From Xestospongia bergquistia (Eukaryota; Porifera; Demospongiae; Haplosclerida; Petrosiidae): a stretch of 64,000 nucleotides of DNA. How positions within the stretch are numbered: the first letter of the stretch is position 1; every line of letters starts with the position of its first letter. Location of the stretch: assembly GCA_963965975.1 (NCBI GenBank), contig OZ014411.1:18008446-18072445 (forward strand), read 5' to 3'. Position numbers and translations under genes: made by a program. Below the pieces are notes generated by a model. It ran no database searches and was not told the DNA's origin. It saw nothing but the letters and a program-made list of their open reading frames with translations. Below are positions 27,901 to 39,800 of this stretch, piece after piece.

Positions 27901-30900
27901 GTACATCACAACAACTAAAGCAATCATACAATTTAAATTACATGAATATGAACTGATTGTTATGGTTTTTTCACCAAAAATTGAATTAGTAAATTATTGA
28001 ACCCCACACACTTAGAACTACACTGCATATACTACAGACATGTTTATAAACTCTAACTAACAATAGCCACACAAAAGAAAATACATACGGATGATACAAT
28101 TCCCAATTAGTCTAACACTAACTATCACACAACATGAACTATTATATCAAAATCAGTTACATGTATTGATTCAGTGTAATCTTACTGGATGATCTAAAGT
28201 ATCTTTTAATAGCAGTAATATGTTGTTGGTGAGACCATGACCACGAACTTGACGAATGAAGTCTGTTTTAAGGCATTCTTGAGCTAAATTAAGAGTACTA
28301 CAGAAATAAAAGAGAAGTACAACAGTATAATGTAGTGTCCTAATACAAAGATACCTGTAATGTAATGTAATGTAATAAACACAATGAGTTAATTTACCTT
28401 ACAAAGTTCATAATTAGACTACATATTATTGTAATGGACGTGTTCAATAAAATATGAATACATTTACTTAAAATGCAGATATAGAATATAGAATCAGTAC
28501 ATTACATGTAAGAGTACATGTAATGTATGGCAAAACAGGTGCTTCAATTTACCACAGATTTGTATATCTTGTCAAGTGGTATTTTATCAATTATGTAATG
28601 CATGGACAAAGTTTATAATAAGTCCAATTCACTGATACAAAGGTGATCAACACATAATCTTTAATAACCTGTATGATATAAATGTATATGTGTTGCTGTG
28701 TTTACCTGAGACACCGAACAGAAAGTGGTTGATCAGGTCTCATGTTGTCCAGTAAATACTCCACTTCATCTCTAAACTGTAAATTCTCACCACGTTCCAG
28801 ACACTCATGTGCTTGTCTGACATTTCTGACAATAGTCACTGACTACAAAAGACAGTTGAAGAATAGAAGTACACAATAATGATGGATGTACAAACTAATT
28901 ATACCTTAAGTTTGCATGAACTGCATTTACTAATTTAGTAATTTCATGCTGGGATTAAACTTTTAGCACTTACAATTTAATAATTATTTTTGTAGCTGCA
29001 AAAATTACTAACATTATAGTAATACATGCAGTTAACAGTAATTTCACTAACAGCACTCAATTATGACCTATGTGATTCATGTGTCAAGACAGTATGAAGT
29101 AACTAATACTCTATAATTTATTAAAAAAGAAATAGTGTGATGTATCAGATTGCTGTGCTATAAACAATAACTGTATCTTAAAAGTGTCCATTCAGATGTC
29201 ACAATTACAAGTCATAACATTATTACTAATATAATTGGCACATAGATAATTCAATACCTGAGCAAGTTTAGTAGTAGCTGTTTGAGAGAAGGTTAAAGTT
29301 GACATTGTCTTTGGCCATGTTGAAGATCGACATAGAGAAGGAATAACTTGAGGTTTGGAAGGCTAAAAAATACATATATACTGTAAATACAAAGTAATGA
29401 ACTAATAAAAATAATATAACAACTCATACAATAAACTTGAGTGTTTGTCATCTATTTATAATCAGAACTTAACACAGTACTATTAACTTCAATAAAGCAG
29501 TATTTGTTAACAATGACAAACACTCAAAATGCCAACAAATAACCCAGACTGTACTTTTAAATGCCTATCAAAGCTCTGCCTTTTAAATTCTATCTCAGTT
29601 TCACTCAAAGATAGGTCAGCAACACTCTCTAAAGATGGACGTCCTGACTTCTCAGTATTCGTTTCCAATGGCAACTCTGTTTCCATGGCAGCATTGTCAT
29701 CCTTTTCCATATCAGCAGACATTTCGTCATCAAAATCATTAAGAGGAGTCTTTACCATTGGAGGGGTGTGATCTTGTTGTAGGGGTGTAGTAAACGACTC
29801 ATTTAGTGACGTGTTGTCATTGTCATTTGCATCACAAAGGGAGTGGTGTTCACAAAGATCTTGTACTTTGGAAGATACAGCATCAGGATCATGAAGTGGT
29901 TCGATGTCAACTTCCATCATTTGTTTATTATCTTCAATATTGTCTTCAATAGTATCAATTTTATTCTCTTTTTCATTATGGACATTAGCGTCAGGAACTA
30001 AGTTATCAACTCCTAATGGCTCATCGTCTCCTAAAGGCTTTGTATTTGTGTCTATATGATGACCTAATTCTTTTGTCAATCCTGTGTCTTCAGGCTCTGT
30101 TGATTCCTTAGGTGACTTAGTATCCACAGGCTGTGGCAATCCTTTTGCTGTCTCTATATCTATAGGCTTCTTTGATTCTTTGGCCACAGTTTCAGATACT
30201 TCTTGTTCCTCGCTATCTTCTTCATTGGTTTGTTGAGTATAAGATGAGCGAGTCCTCAAAGATCTTCTAACAGCAGGACTAGCTACAGTAAATAAGAAAG
30301 AGTGATGAAAGAAAAAGAATGACACTACTCTTTTGTAGAGCTACAAGTAGCATTCCATAAATAACTAATAAAAACACTTAATGTAATTCCCTTAATAAAA
30401 TCAATTATCTGTAAGGCTTAATATGACAATATATGGCCTCTATAGTACTATTTACAACAACAAATGACTGGTACATGTATACATAAATAAACTACCTGAG
30501 AGCTTCTTAGTTAGAGTTATTTTTCCTTTCTTTGTTGATGGTCTATCTATCTGTATATCCTAAAATAAACAGAGAAAGGTAAACTAAATGTACATGTGAT
30601 AATGATAATAAAATATTGTACATAAATTGTAATTCATCTTACTTCTTTAGTCTTTCTCTTGACTCCTTTTTTTTGAGATTCCTTTGGAGTTGGATCTTTA
30701 GGTGGCACAGACTTCTTGACAGATGTAACTTTACCAGGATTTGTTTTCTTTGGCGTTGGTTTAGTCGTAGGTGTCTCTTTAGGAGGTCGTCCTCTTTTAC
30801 GAGGAGCAGGTTTAGGTGGAGTGATTTGGGTCTTCTTAGACTGTGAGACTGTATTTGTCTTGATAGGAGTCACTTTAACTAAAACCTTCTTAGTTTTTTC

Positions 30901-31413
30901 TAAGCCTCCTTTGTGTGTTAACGACTTTTCACCAATAATAGGGTTTTTATTAGATGTACTCTTTGTCATTGGTATCTGTTGTTGAGTGTCTGCAATTTTG
31001 ATTCGTTTTGGTGGTATGTGTGTTTCTTCTTCATCTTCTTCATCAGAACAAAATTCAAACACAGTTGATGTACCTTTTCCTTTTTTTCCTTTCCGTTTCA
31101 TTTTTGGTTTCTTATCACATCCTGGTGTCTCCTCATTACTATGACTACCATGAGGGCTGTAGAAACGAGGTGTGGGCGAGATATGGAAAGCATATTGGAC
31201 AGTCCCTCGCTTGGCAAAATAAGAGTGAGCAGTAGGTGTGGTTTTCCTTCCTTTTTCAAGAGATGGCTTGGAAGGGACAGATTTCTTGGGATTTGTGGTT
31301 TTCTTCTTTGGTGGGGTTTTTACTACTCCAGGTTTCTTCTCAACATGTTCACTGGGATGTTTTCTCGGTCTTAACCTAGCTTGTGTTGACGCAGTAACAT
31401 CATCTGACATCAT
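12973..31413 (-). CDS. WAPL: Wings apart-like cohesin release factor (24 coding exons)
   Basis: WAPL opens cohesin rings together with PDS5. Joined exons (high to low): 31413-30643, 30559-30496, 30282-29555, 29362-29258, 28842-28706, 28297-28186, 27783-27699, 27647-27545, 27229-27091, 25453-25339, 25190-25054, 24665-24589, 24051-23998, 23475-23343, 21875-21828, 21452-21321, 21023-20913, 19741-19652, 19438-19368, 18725-18649, 16855-16742, 16328-16240, 15976-15881, 13044-12973. All phases agree and give 1219 aa (human about 1190). Residues 1-556 are a basic, low-complexity tail with an AT-hook (RGRP, 207-210) and an FGF-like 'FEF' at 119-121. From 557 the WAPL helical domain is clear: 'QPLSVRCL', 'GLLINLVEHSAPNR', 'QAGQHMEDSIISSYSALL', 'FISFMN'. 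An acidic loop precedes the last helices. The first ATG follows a splice acceptor at 31429-31430, so a 5' UTR exon lies near 31565-31600. Confidence 0.93.
14201..15366. promoter_or_regulatory. Cluster of eight TTCN3GAA palindromes in the last WAPL intron
   Basis: TTCN3GAA sites lie at 14201, 14547, 14644, 14680, 14761, 14794, 15319 and 15358. Six of them are the exact palindromic core TTCCAAGAA or its complement. TTCN3GAA is the known STAT (GAS) core. With base composition near 70% AT I would expect about one site per 3 kb, so eight in 1.17 kb is a clear excess by hand estimate. Whether this is an enhancer or debris of a repeat is not known. Confidence 0.4.
16131..16166. repeat. Hexanucleotide microsatellite (CATAAT)6
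   Basis: Six perfect copies of CATAAT inside a WAPL intron. Confidence 0.95.
17683..18085. mobile_element. Non-autonomous DNA transposon (MITE) with 15-bp terminal inverted repeats
   Basis: A 403-bp block, much more GC-rich than its surroundings, begins CAAGGTTTCATTTAG and ends with the exact complement CTAAATGAAACCTTG. It is flanked by a 5-bp direct repeat TAACA (17678-17682 and 18086-18090), as expected for a target-site duplication. The interior has runs of G near the left end and of C near the right end and no coding capacity. The perfect ends and intact duplication suggest fairly recent insertion. It lies in the WAPL intron between exons 18725-18649 and 16855-16742 and so is spliced out. 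The superfamily is uncertain: the ends recall hAT-like repeats, but hAT elements duplicate 8 bp, not 5. Confidence 0.85.
24105..24455. repeat. Degraded interspersed repeat with AGGCCT / TCTCTATTT words
   Basis: Near both ends of this roughly 350-bp stretch in a WAPL intron the words AGGCCT and TCTCTATTT recur ('GAGGCCTGGGTCTCTATTT' at the left, 'GATCTCTATTTAGAG' and 'AAGGCCTCTACTCAAGG' at the right). This pattern is typical of a decayed short repetitive element. No clean terminal repeat or target duplication is visible. Confidence 0.4.
25195..25290. repeat. GA-rich (minus-strand pyrimidine) tract beside a WAPL exon
   Basis: About 95 bp consisting almost only of A and G with scattered C (AGAGACAGACAAGGAGACAG and similar). 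On the WAPL transcript it reads as a long pyrimidine-rich run just before the acceptor at 25191-25192, so it may help define that exon, or it may be simple-sequence expansion. Confidence 0.6.
28356..28375. repeat. Pentanucleotide repeat (TGTAA)4
   Basis: Four copies of TGTAA in a WAPL intron. Confidence 0.85.
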
Positions 31414-31434
31414 ATATTTATACCCGGCCTGTAA

Positions 31435-31983
31435 CAATAGAGGTGATATCACTGATCTGTTATACTACAGTACTACTTTGGAAATGTTAGAAATTATTTA
31501 ATGGGTCAATCTTAATTTCATCCCAAATTATAAAAACAGGTCATTTTATAAAAGCACTCACCAAATCGAAATATACTAGCCACTAACCTCGATTCCTCTG
31601 ATTATGAAGTGGGCGTGGTTTGTTCTGGGCTGTTTAATTACAGTTAATTAAAATTATTGATAAAAGGTCGTCTACTCGTCTTTATGGATTAACTTTGTAT
31701 TTAAATTTTCCATCGTCATAGTCAAACACTTATTAGCATATGTAAGTGATAATTTTCATCTGTAACCTCACAATAAGCATGATAACAACTTTCTTAATGG
31801 CAGCATAATGACATTGATAATAGGTGTCTATTTTCACTATTTATTATTTATTTCACAATTTCCTTTACAAAGGTACTATATTCCATAAATCATAATAAGT
31901 GTGCATTTTTTCTCACATGACTAAGAAATATAACTCCTCAGACACAATTATAATTGTCAGTTACCCCAATAATTGATCTGGAA
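31435..31983. promoter_or_regulatory. Shared 5' region of WAPL (minus) and the receptor cyclase-like gene (plus)
   Basis: The two start codons are 570 bp apart in divergent orientation. A GTGGGCGTGG GC-box/KLF-type motif lies near 31604-31613. On the minus strand a donor near 31567 (TTTG then GTGAGTG) and the acceptor at 31429-31430 suggest a non-coding first WAPL exon, so the WAPL promoter is probably near 31600-31650. No TATA box is apparent. The TATAAATA at 31411-31420 lies within the spliced 5' UTR. Confidence 0.45.
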
Positions 31984-34900
31984 ATGTTTTATCTCCATTA
32001 CAATAACAGATGGATTGCCATAGTCTGTCTTCTTTCTTTACATATAGTATTTGGTACTTATCAGCGCCGTGATCTTGTCCCCAACTACTTCATTTGTCCT
32101 GGTGTTAGTCTCAATGAAGTAGGTACCAAACCACAGGTCCGTCTTGGAGTCATGTTTGATGAGCCAGTCAAGGTTAATATCAGTGATCTCCGAACAAAGC
32201 TAAATCTGACAGATGGAGATTTGATTCCAGGAGAACTGTTAATCCCTTACACTCCATTAGCTGTCATTGCAGCTCGTCAAGCTGAAATCATCAATAATGA
32301 TCACCATATTCTACACTACCATCACCTTTGTCTCCACTATACATTTGTGGCCAAACAGTTTGAAGATATAGGTAGGGGTGCTGTTTACACATACATTCAC
32401 AATAGAGTTCGCCAATTTGTCAATAGCATATTGACAAGTGATCAGCATGTTGCCCATACTAATCTCATGGCTCATTACAACCCTCTAATTTCTGTATATC
32501 GTCACTGGACTATCGATCTCTGTCCAGACCAAAGAAGCCCTTTGGCTAACATTTTCCTTGGGGAAAAACATAAGGAAAAGAGTTGCACAGGATACAATGA
32601 TATAGCTTTATCTATATTGCCATCACGGCATAGTTTGTTCCTTGCAACTTACAAATTTCTTTTAAAGATGGGATGGAAAAAGTTTGGTATCATTACCACT
32701 TGTAAAACGTTTCTAGAACTGTGGCATGGAGATCTAGATGGCACTGTACAAATCACACTGTATGATCCTAAGGACTTTATCACATCATTTCAACCTCTTC
32801 AAGAACATGAAATTAACATCATGATCTTTGTTGGAGACTTAAGGTTGTATCTTCAAATGTTACTTGACTTTCATAACAGAAGAAAATCATTTGTTAGGTA
32901 AGAGACAATAATACTAAATGTGGGTTGTTACTTTCTTTAACAGAAATGTTGTGTGGGTTTTGTCATATTATTGTACCAACTTTGTACCTGCAATGAAGGC
33001 TCTTTTTGCTAAATTATTTACAAATGAAGAGGTAGAAAAAGTACAACATGAACTAAAAGGCAGTATTGTTGTGGTCCCAATTGAAGATTATAAAAAAAAG
33101 AGTTTGACTAATAACTTGAAAAGAGTAACAAGGTTGTATGGATATATAGCTGACGCCATCACTCTTCATGCACTTGCTGCAGATAGGAGTTTACATGAAA
33201 AGGCGTCCCATTCTGGTCAAAATGTGTCTGATTTTATTTTGGAAAGTGAAGACTATTACTTGATTGCAGGACACTTATTTAATGAGTCATTCAGAGGATA
33301 TACTGGTCAAGTGGATATTAACCTGCAATGTGTCAGAGTTGCAAATACTTTTGCCATATTTAATTTTGTACCATCAACAGCTCATAATTCTTCATTTTTA
33401 TACTCATTAGAAAGGAAAGGCTACATTTTTGTGAATCCTAATGATACTCGAGTCATCTTTTATCATACCAATGGAACAATTTCTATCGATAACACTCTAA
33501 CATTCAGAGATTTGACAACAAACATTCCTCTAGACCACATCCCCAGGATGTACATCCGAGGTAAGGACAAATTTATCATTGTCTGCACAACATATTTCAT
33601 TGTAACCCTCTATACAGTTAATACCAGAACTACTATACTAATGATTGGCTCATTTGGTATATATGTTAGCAGTATAATATTGTATTTGGCTTTCATTTAT
33701 TATCAAGACAAGTTGGCAAGAATTTATAATGAATACTGGTTATATCAAGACAAAGATGTTAAATATGTTCTAGGTATGGTAAAAATGTTTGATTGCACTA
33801 TAATCATCCCTATGACTATACTAGATGATTCTGCAATGACATTTTACCAAGCAATGCAGTCTCATAATGGAAATAGTGGCATTGGTGAACTGTAAGCACA
33901 GATTACAAAGATTATCATGTTGTAGGGTGTTAATGGTAACATTAAGAAATCCTGTTTTTTTCCTTCAGAAATGACAAGGCTGTCAAGATACATAAATTGA
34001 GAGAAGATATGTCTTCACTGACTGCTAATGTAAGGAAAACCATTCTTCAAATTCTGTAAGTAAACTTAATTCATTGCTATGAATATGTGACCATAGCAAG
34101 GCAATTAATAATTAAAGGTTTTGCTAATGTAGGGACTTGAATCATCAGAATGTATGTTCATTTATCGGTGGAATCTTAGAAGGCTCAATTATTACTGGAA
34201 TTATGTACGAATACTGTCGTCGTGGCAGTTTATTCACTATTCTTCAAAATCCACATCTTTTTTTTAATCAACCCTTCCGTTCATCATTTGCAATGGATGC
34301 AATAAAGGGGTTGTGTTATTTGCACAGTCACAAAATAGTTCATGGAAGATTGTCATCTAATAATTGTGTCATTGATGAACACTGGGTCTTGAAATTAACT
34401 GGTGAGCATACAAAATTTGCTAGATAGCCCTTTTTATGGAATGTTTTTAGATTATACTCTGGATGTGTTTCATTCAAGAAAAGCCAAAACTATTGATTTG
34501 GTAAGCTATTCATAGCAAGGATGATTAGAAAACTTCTTCATTTTTAAGCAGAAAAATACTTTCAAATACAAAGCACCAGAATGTCGATTCCAGTCATGTG
34601 ATAACAATGCTTACAGTTTTGATGTGTTTAGGTATGTTGGAATATTAATTTAACAAATAAATTAACTTTGTTTTAGCTATGGCATAATTCTGATGGAAAT
34701 GAGTTCTAGACAGTGCCTCTTTGATAATGAGATAGTTGGAAAATACCCTGTGAACTATGATTATGATGTTTCATCAAATTTCATATCGGTTTGTGTCTTT
34801 TAATATTTTATAGCCATTATTAACAACTAATACTTGAAGTGATAATAGCTCCCGTTATTGTCTAGCTGATTGAACAATGCATAAACAATGATCCAGAATC

Positions 34901-36313
34901 CAGACCTAGTGCTGAAACCATTAAATCAATTCTGAAAACTAATATGAGGTATCTTTTCCAAGATGCTTCTGGAGTGGTAAATAAGCTATATTGTGATCCT
35001 TGTCAATTTGACAATCTTGTAACCATTATTTTCTTTGCAGGTGGATATATATGCCCATAACCTTGAAGAGCACATCAAACACTTAAGAAAGACTTTACAA
35101 AAGGAAAAGGATTATAACAATACTGTACTCTCCAGTATGTCAATTTATAATACTCTAAATTAGATTAATGACATTTTTAGTGCATATGCCAATGACTGCA
35201 ATCAAAAGCCTTCGTAATGAGATGTCCATGGCACTTCATAAAATTGCTGAGGCTGTCGTTATTTGTATGTAAGTTATTACTATTATCATTTGATAGTGAC
35301 TCAATAAGATTGTATAAACACTAGCACATTCAATGGAATGGAGAAAATGATAAGAAATCAGTCACCACAAGGAATTGCAACCATTCTTGAGGATGTAATG
35401 CTTGGTAACAAATTGAAGAACTTATTAATCTTTGTTCTCATAGGCAGACAATATCATAAATGGTATTGCATCTAGTTTTTGTTTGGAGAGAATTCAATCA
35501 TCTGGATTTCAATGTATGAATAATTAACTATTTTAGATGTCATTTTAATGTTCACTGATACTTATATGATAGGGGTTTATGTTGTTCATAGAGCACAACA
35601 ATCACTTGATCATAAATGTGTGAATGAAGCATGCAATGCTGCCATCAAAATATTGACTTCGTTTGTTGATAGAAAACACCATGTAATACCAAGTGTTGCC
35701 GTTCATTGCGGTCAGTAAACTAGAAAACAAACAAGAACCTGAAAAACTGCTTAGATTAAACAACTTCTAAATGAATTACCAAAATACTTCCTATCATATT
35801 CAGGTCCACTTACCTGTGGAATTGTGAATGAATCTACTCTTCTTCATGTTGTTCTGGGAGATACATTGCAGTCTACACTGTCAGTAATGGCAATTGCTCC
35901 AATTGGCTCTCTTTTAATTAGTGACAATGTCAAGAATTATGTGGACAGCTACTTTGACTTGATTCTGTTTGACAAAATAACACAACCTGTAAGCATATTT
36001 CCTTTGATCATAAATGAGGTCATTTTATTATGTCCATATAAGTTTTAGTTTGGTCTTGCTCAGAATATATATTAGATTTGTTTTCCCTTTCTAGAATAAC
36101 ATGAGTTTTTCTTGCTTCATGTTGAACCTTTTCAATGACTGTCCAACAAATTTGACTAGCTTTAAAAGCAGTCAAAGTTTCCAAATGAATAATGAAGAGG
36201 ATATTGAAGTAATTGATCTTGAGTTTCAAAATGATGAAACAAACTCATTGTCCTTTATTAAGGTCCCTAGTGCCAATTTAATAAAACGTCCTAAAGGTAC
36301 ATCCAGTATGTAA
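31984..36313 (+). CDS. Receptor guanylyl-cyclase-like protein A, cyclase domain lacking catalytic residues
   Basis: Exons: 31984-32897, 32944-33560, 33618-33773, 33825-33891, 33969-34055, 34133-34401, 34451-34500, 34552-34631, 34677-34788, 34866-34976, 35041-35134, 35181-35268, 35325-35394, 35444-35513, 35573-35710, 35804-35988, 36095-36313 (1108 aa). Signal peptide about 1-25; natriuretic-receptor-type periplasmic-binding-like ectodomain to about 510; membrane helix about 516-539; kinase-homology domain about 575-800 ('VHGRLSSNNCVID', 'LKLTDYT', 'YKAPEC', 'SYGIILMEM'); signalling helix ('YAHNLEEHIKHLRK'); cyclase fold about 853-1045 ('VAVHCGPLTCGIV', 'VVLGDTLQS'). Both metal aspartates (family SDIVGF, IGDAYM) are absent, and the Asn and Arg of GDTVNTASR are Gln and Ser, so it is probably a pseudo-cyclase. 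The start at 31984 matches the paralogue; an in-frame ATG at 31954 would spoil the signal peptide. Introns 33561-33617 and 33774-33824 are multiples of three and could be retained. Confidence 0.85.
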
Positions 36314-36824
36314 TGATGACTTAATACATTTTTTGAAGGTCCTGTTGTTCACAAATAAGGCCAAGGACCAAGTGATGCCATCTTTAATTATAATGAGATG
36401 TACATATAGGACAATTTTGAGTATTGCAAGTATAAAAGTTATTTAATGATTACTATTGATATCACAATAGAATTTTAGTACAATGAAGTAGCAATGTATG
36501 TAATTGTTAAAACTATAGCAATAACGCAATATTCAAGGGAATATTTCAAATCATAATTTTAAATGACAACCAATTATACATCCATACCTAATGACAATCA
36601 TAACATGATAGTAAATAGACGGTTTAAAATATATTGAAAACTTTGCATCAATATTATCACTAAAATTTAAAGTTGTATTTATACTTTGTCTTTGTTGCCA
36701 ATGTCTTTTCATCTCATATCAGTGGCAAGCTTTTACGAAATCTAGTGTTATAATTAGTCACATTTTGGCTTCCATGATCTTCACCTGACAATGTGAACAA
36801 CATGTCATTTTAATAAAATAATTT
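36314..36824. other. Spacer between two convergent genes
   Basis: About 510 bp holding the 3' ends of both receptor-cyclase-like genes. I see no coding sequence and no strong consensus polyadenylation signal on either strand. Confidence 0.6.
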
Positions 36825-39800
36825 TTAAAAGTCACCTTCAAGACTGCTTAATGTAATGCTTGATGATGACCGAATGGGTCCCACAAAAAAAGACCAAACT
36901 CGTGAACTGTCAAATATTTCAGACTGAGATTCATCACAATTGTCACTTTCACTATTTTGATGAAGACGCGGTAGACTTGACCTCCTTTGTACAGAATTAC
37001 ATACAGATTTCCTATTAGTTGACACAGTTGTAGTCTTTTCCTCAATTTCAAAACAAAAAGTCGACTTTTCCTGTAATAATGTCCCATAATATAAGGCAAA
37101 GTGTTGAAAATATAAAATTAAGCATACCTTATATTGCAAACATGTGAAATAGCTTATCTGATAATTGAAGTCCTTTATCATGCAAGCATCAACCTCCTGG
37201 CTTATTAAAATGGATCCTTTTGAGCAGATAGACATCAACGCAAAAGCATAACTCATTGCATCCCCCATAGCAATATGGACTGGTGTATTAACACTAATGG
37301 TACCACAGATTAATGGACCTGTAACTCAATTTAATTGTAGTTTTTTATAAGTAAATAATATTGAGTTGTAAAAACTGACCACAATGAACAGCAATTCTTG
37401 GTAAAGTATTGTATTGCTTTGCTTCTTTAAAAACTGTCAGTATTCTAATTGCTGCTTTTATTGCCTCAGCAATGCCAACTGTCACTGAAGTTTCATAAAC
37501 ACCTCCAATATATATCCCTTAGAGAAATATACCAACAAATGTAAAATTATGTACACTGACGTATACTATAGTTTATGCTATGCAATGTTTGGTAAAGGGA
37601 CTCAATTTCTAGTTCATATGTCCTATTAGTGCCTGCCATTTTTAGCATAAATGGACAATAGATGGCTTGAATTTAATTTGCAAAAATTGCAATTTATAAT
37701 TATGTATGACTTCCTTACATATGGATCCAGTAGATAGAATTCGCTCTAAGCCAAAGCTAGTAGCAGCACCATGTAGCATTTTGTCAGCCTAGATGTATGT
37801 GTTGCTTTCTTTAAAGATGATGCATTTTTTTTATTTTCTTACATTGCTAACAATAGTGGCTGTTTCCTCTTGAGAATAATGATATAGCATGGTACTGAAA
37901 GAACTAGATGCAATAAAGTATTAATATTAAGTGTATGTAGTAAAACTTACATGCAAACAATGGGTACATTCTGATGTTCTTTAAGTGGTATTGATACTCT
38001 GTTCTTTATAGACTCTACAACAGTCTTGGGAAGATAGTCTATTGAACAGTAATATGGACAAAGTTGCTCTTAAAATAGACTTTATGTATGTTTATGTCAC
38101 TGACTAGATAGTGTAGTATCACTCTGGCATTTTTCTGCTCTCAAAGTAGTGTCAATACTCTCAACACATTCCTCCAAATTACGGGAATGTATTTCAACCT
38201 GAATTAGGTATTGATTAGTTTAAGTATGGATCTTAGAATACCACTATTAGCAGTAAGTACATGTCTTAAGATTGAAAACTCACTGATGTGTTTGAGTCAT
38301 AAGAAAAGAAATTAACAGAAGATGTTAATTTTTTCAAAGTTTCTTTGATAACATTTGCACTAGGTCGATTACTTGGGTTAGATACTGTGCAATCATCAAT
38401 CAACTATGAAAAAATATTACTCATTACAGCATAATTTGATAGAGTCCATTTGAAACTCACATCCACAAATTTTTCCAAGACATCTTCATCATAGCTATGC
38501 CTATCCATCTCACCATCGCTTAATAAATTTTGTCGACATGCCATATCTTTTAACACAATACCATAGCTACCCAGAAACACAATTTATAATTTAAATATTC
38601 ATAATAAAACAAGAAAATCTTGCCTGTATATATCAGCAAGTACAGATGGAGGTTGCGATAAAAGCTGGCATTCAGGGGCTATATAGTCAATCTAAGGAAG
38701 AAATATTATTTACCCATATGTATCATATAGTTGCACCTTTGTAGAATCACCTCTTTTGACTTTATGTACATCAAACTCATTTGGACCATAATCTATGAAA
38801 TTGTTATAAAAAAATTCATTTGTCAATAATCTTCATTGCATTACACTTGACAATGCGTTGTCACTCACCTGTTAATTTTAAAACCCAGTGGTCATCAATA
38901 ACACAATTATTTGATGACAATCTTCCATGAACAACTTTTTGGTCGTGTAAATAACTTAATCCTTTTATTGCATCCATTGCAAACGATGAACGAAAAAGTT
39001 GATTGAAGACAACTTTTGGGTCACAAAGAACAACAAATAAACTGCCACGATGGCAATACTCATACATAATTCCAGTAATATTTGAGTCATTCACAATCCC
39101 ACCAATAAATGAACACACATTTTTATGATTTAAGTCTCTGCAACATGAAAACATGTTTAAATTGGTTTACAATATCAATATCATCATATAAACACAATTC
39201 TGTTAGAGTCATTATACATGAAATGTAACATTTACCATTTCTTCATTAATATAACTGTAGTTTATACTTACAGTAATTGCAAAATATTTCTCCTCAGTTT
39301 GTTGGAAAGTAATGATGCATCAAAGTATATTTTTTGTATTTTAACCACTTTACCATTTCTAAAAGGAGTGTATTGTATAAGCATAAACCTAAGCCAAAAA
39401 TACTTTCAAACTTACACTAAAGCAATATTACCAGCAAAGGGTTGATAATCTTCAAATGATTGAATTGCTTGAACAAAAGCAATACCAGTATGAACTAACC
39501 CTTAAAAATAAAACCAACTGATAAGACTACTACGATATAATAAACACCAAATACCTTGACTTGAAGGCTCTACAAGCAGAAAATGCATGTGAACAATAAT
39601 AGGAATGTGAAAATCATTTGCAAAGTAGAACATAATTTACCATTATGCATTATATGTCAGTAAATTATAAACTTACCCAACATATATTGTAGATTCTTCT
39701 GTTGAAAAATCCAGTTATCATGACATATGATACCTTGGTTGTCTTGATAAATTATGAACAACAAATAGAGTGATGCCACGATTATGTAAACAATTGCAGA

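Noticed and set aside
31411-31420. TATAAATA just before the WAPL ATG as a TATA box
   Set aside because: It is only a few bases before the start codon and follows a splice acceptor (31429-31430), so it lies in spliced 5' UTR.
31954-31983. Upstream in-frame ATG of receptor-cyclase-like gene A
   Set aside because: It would add ten residues ahead of the signal peptide. The paralogue starts at the position equivalent to 31984.
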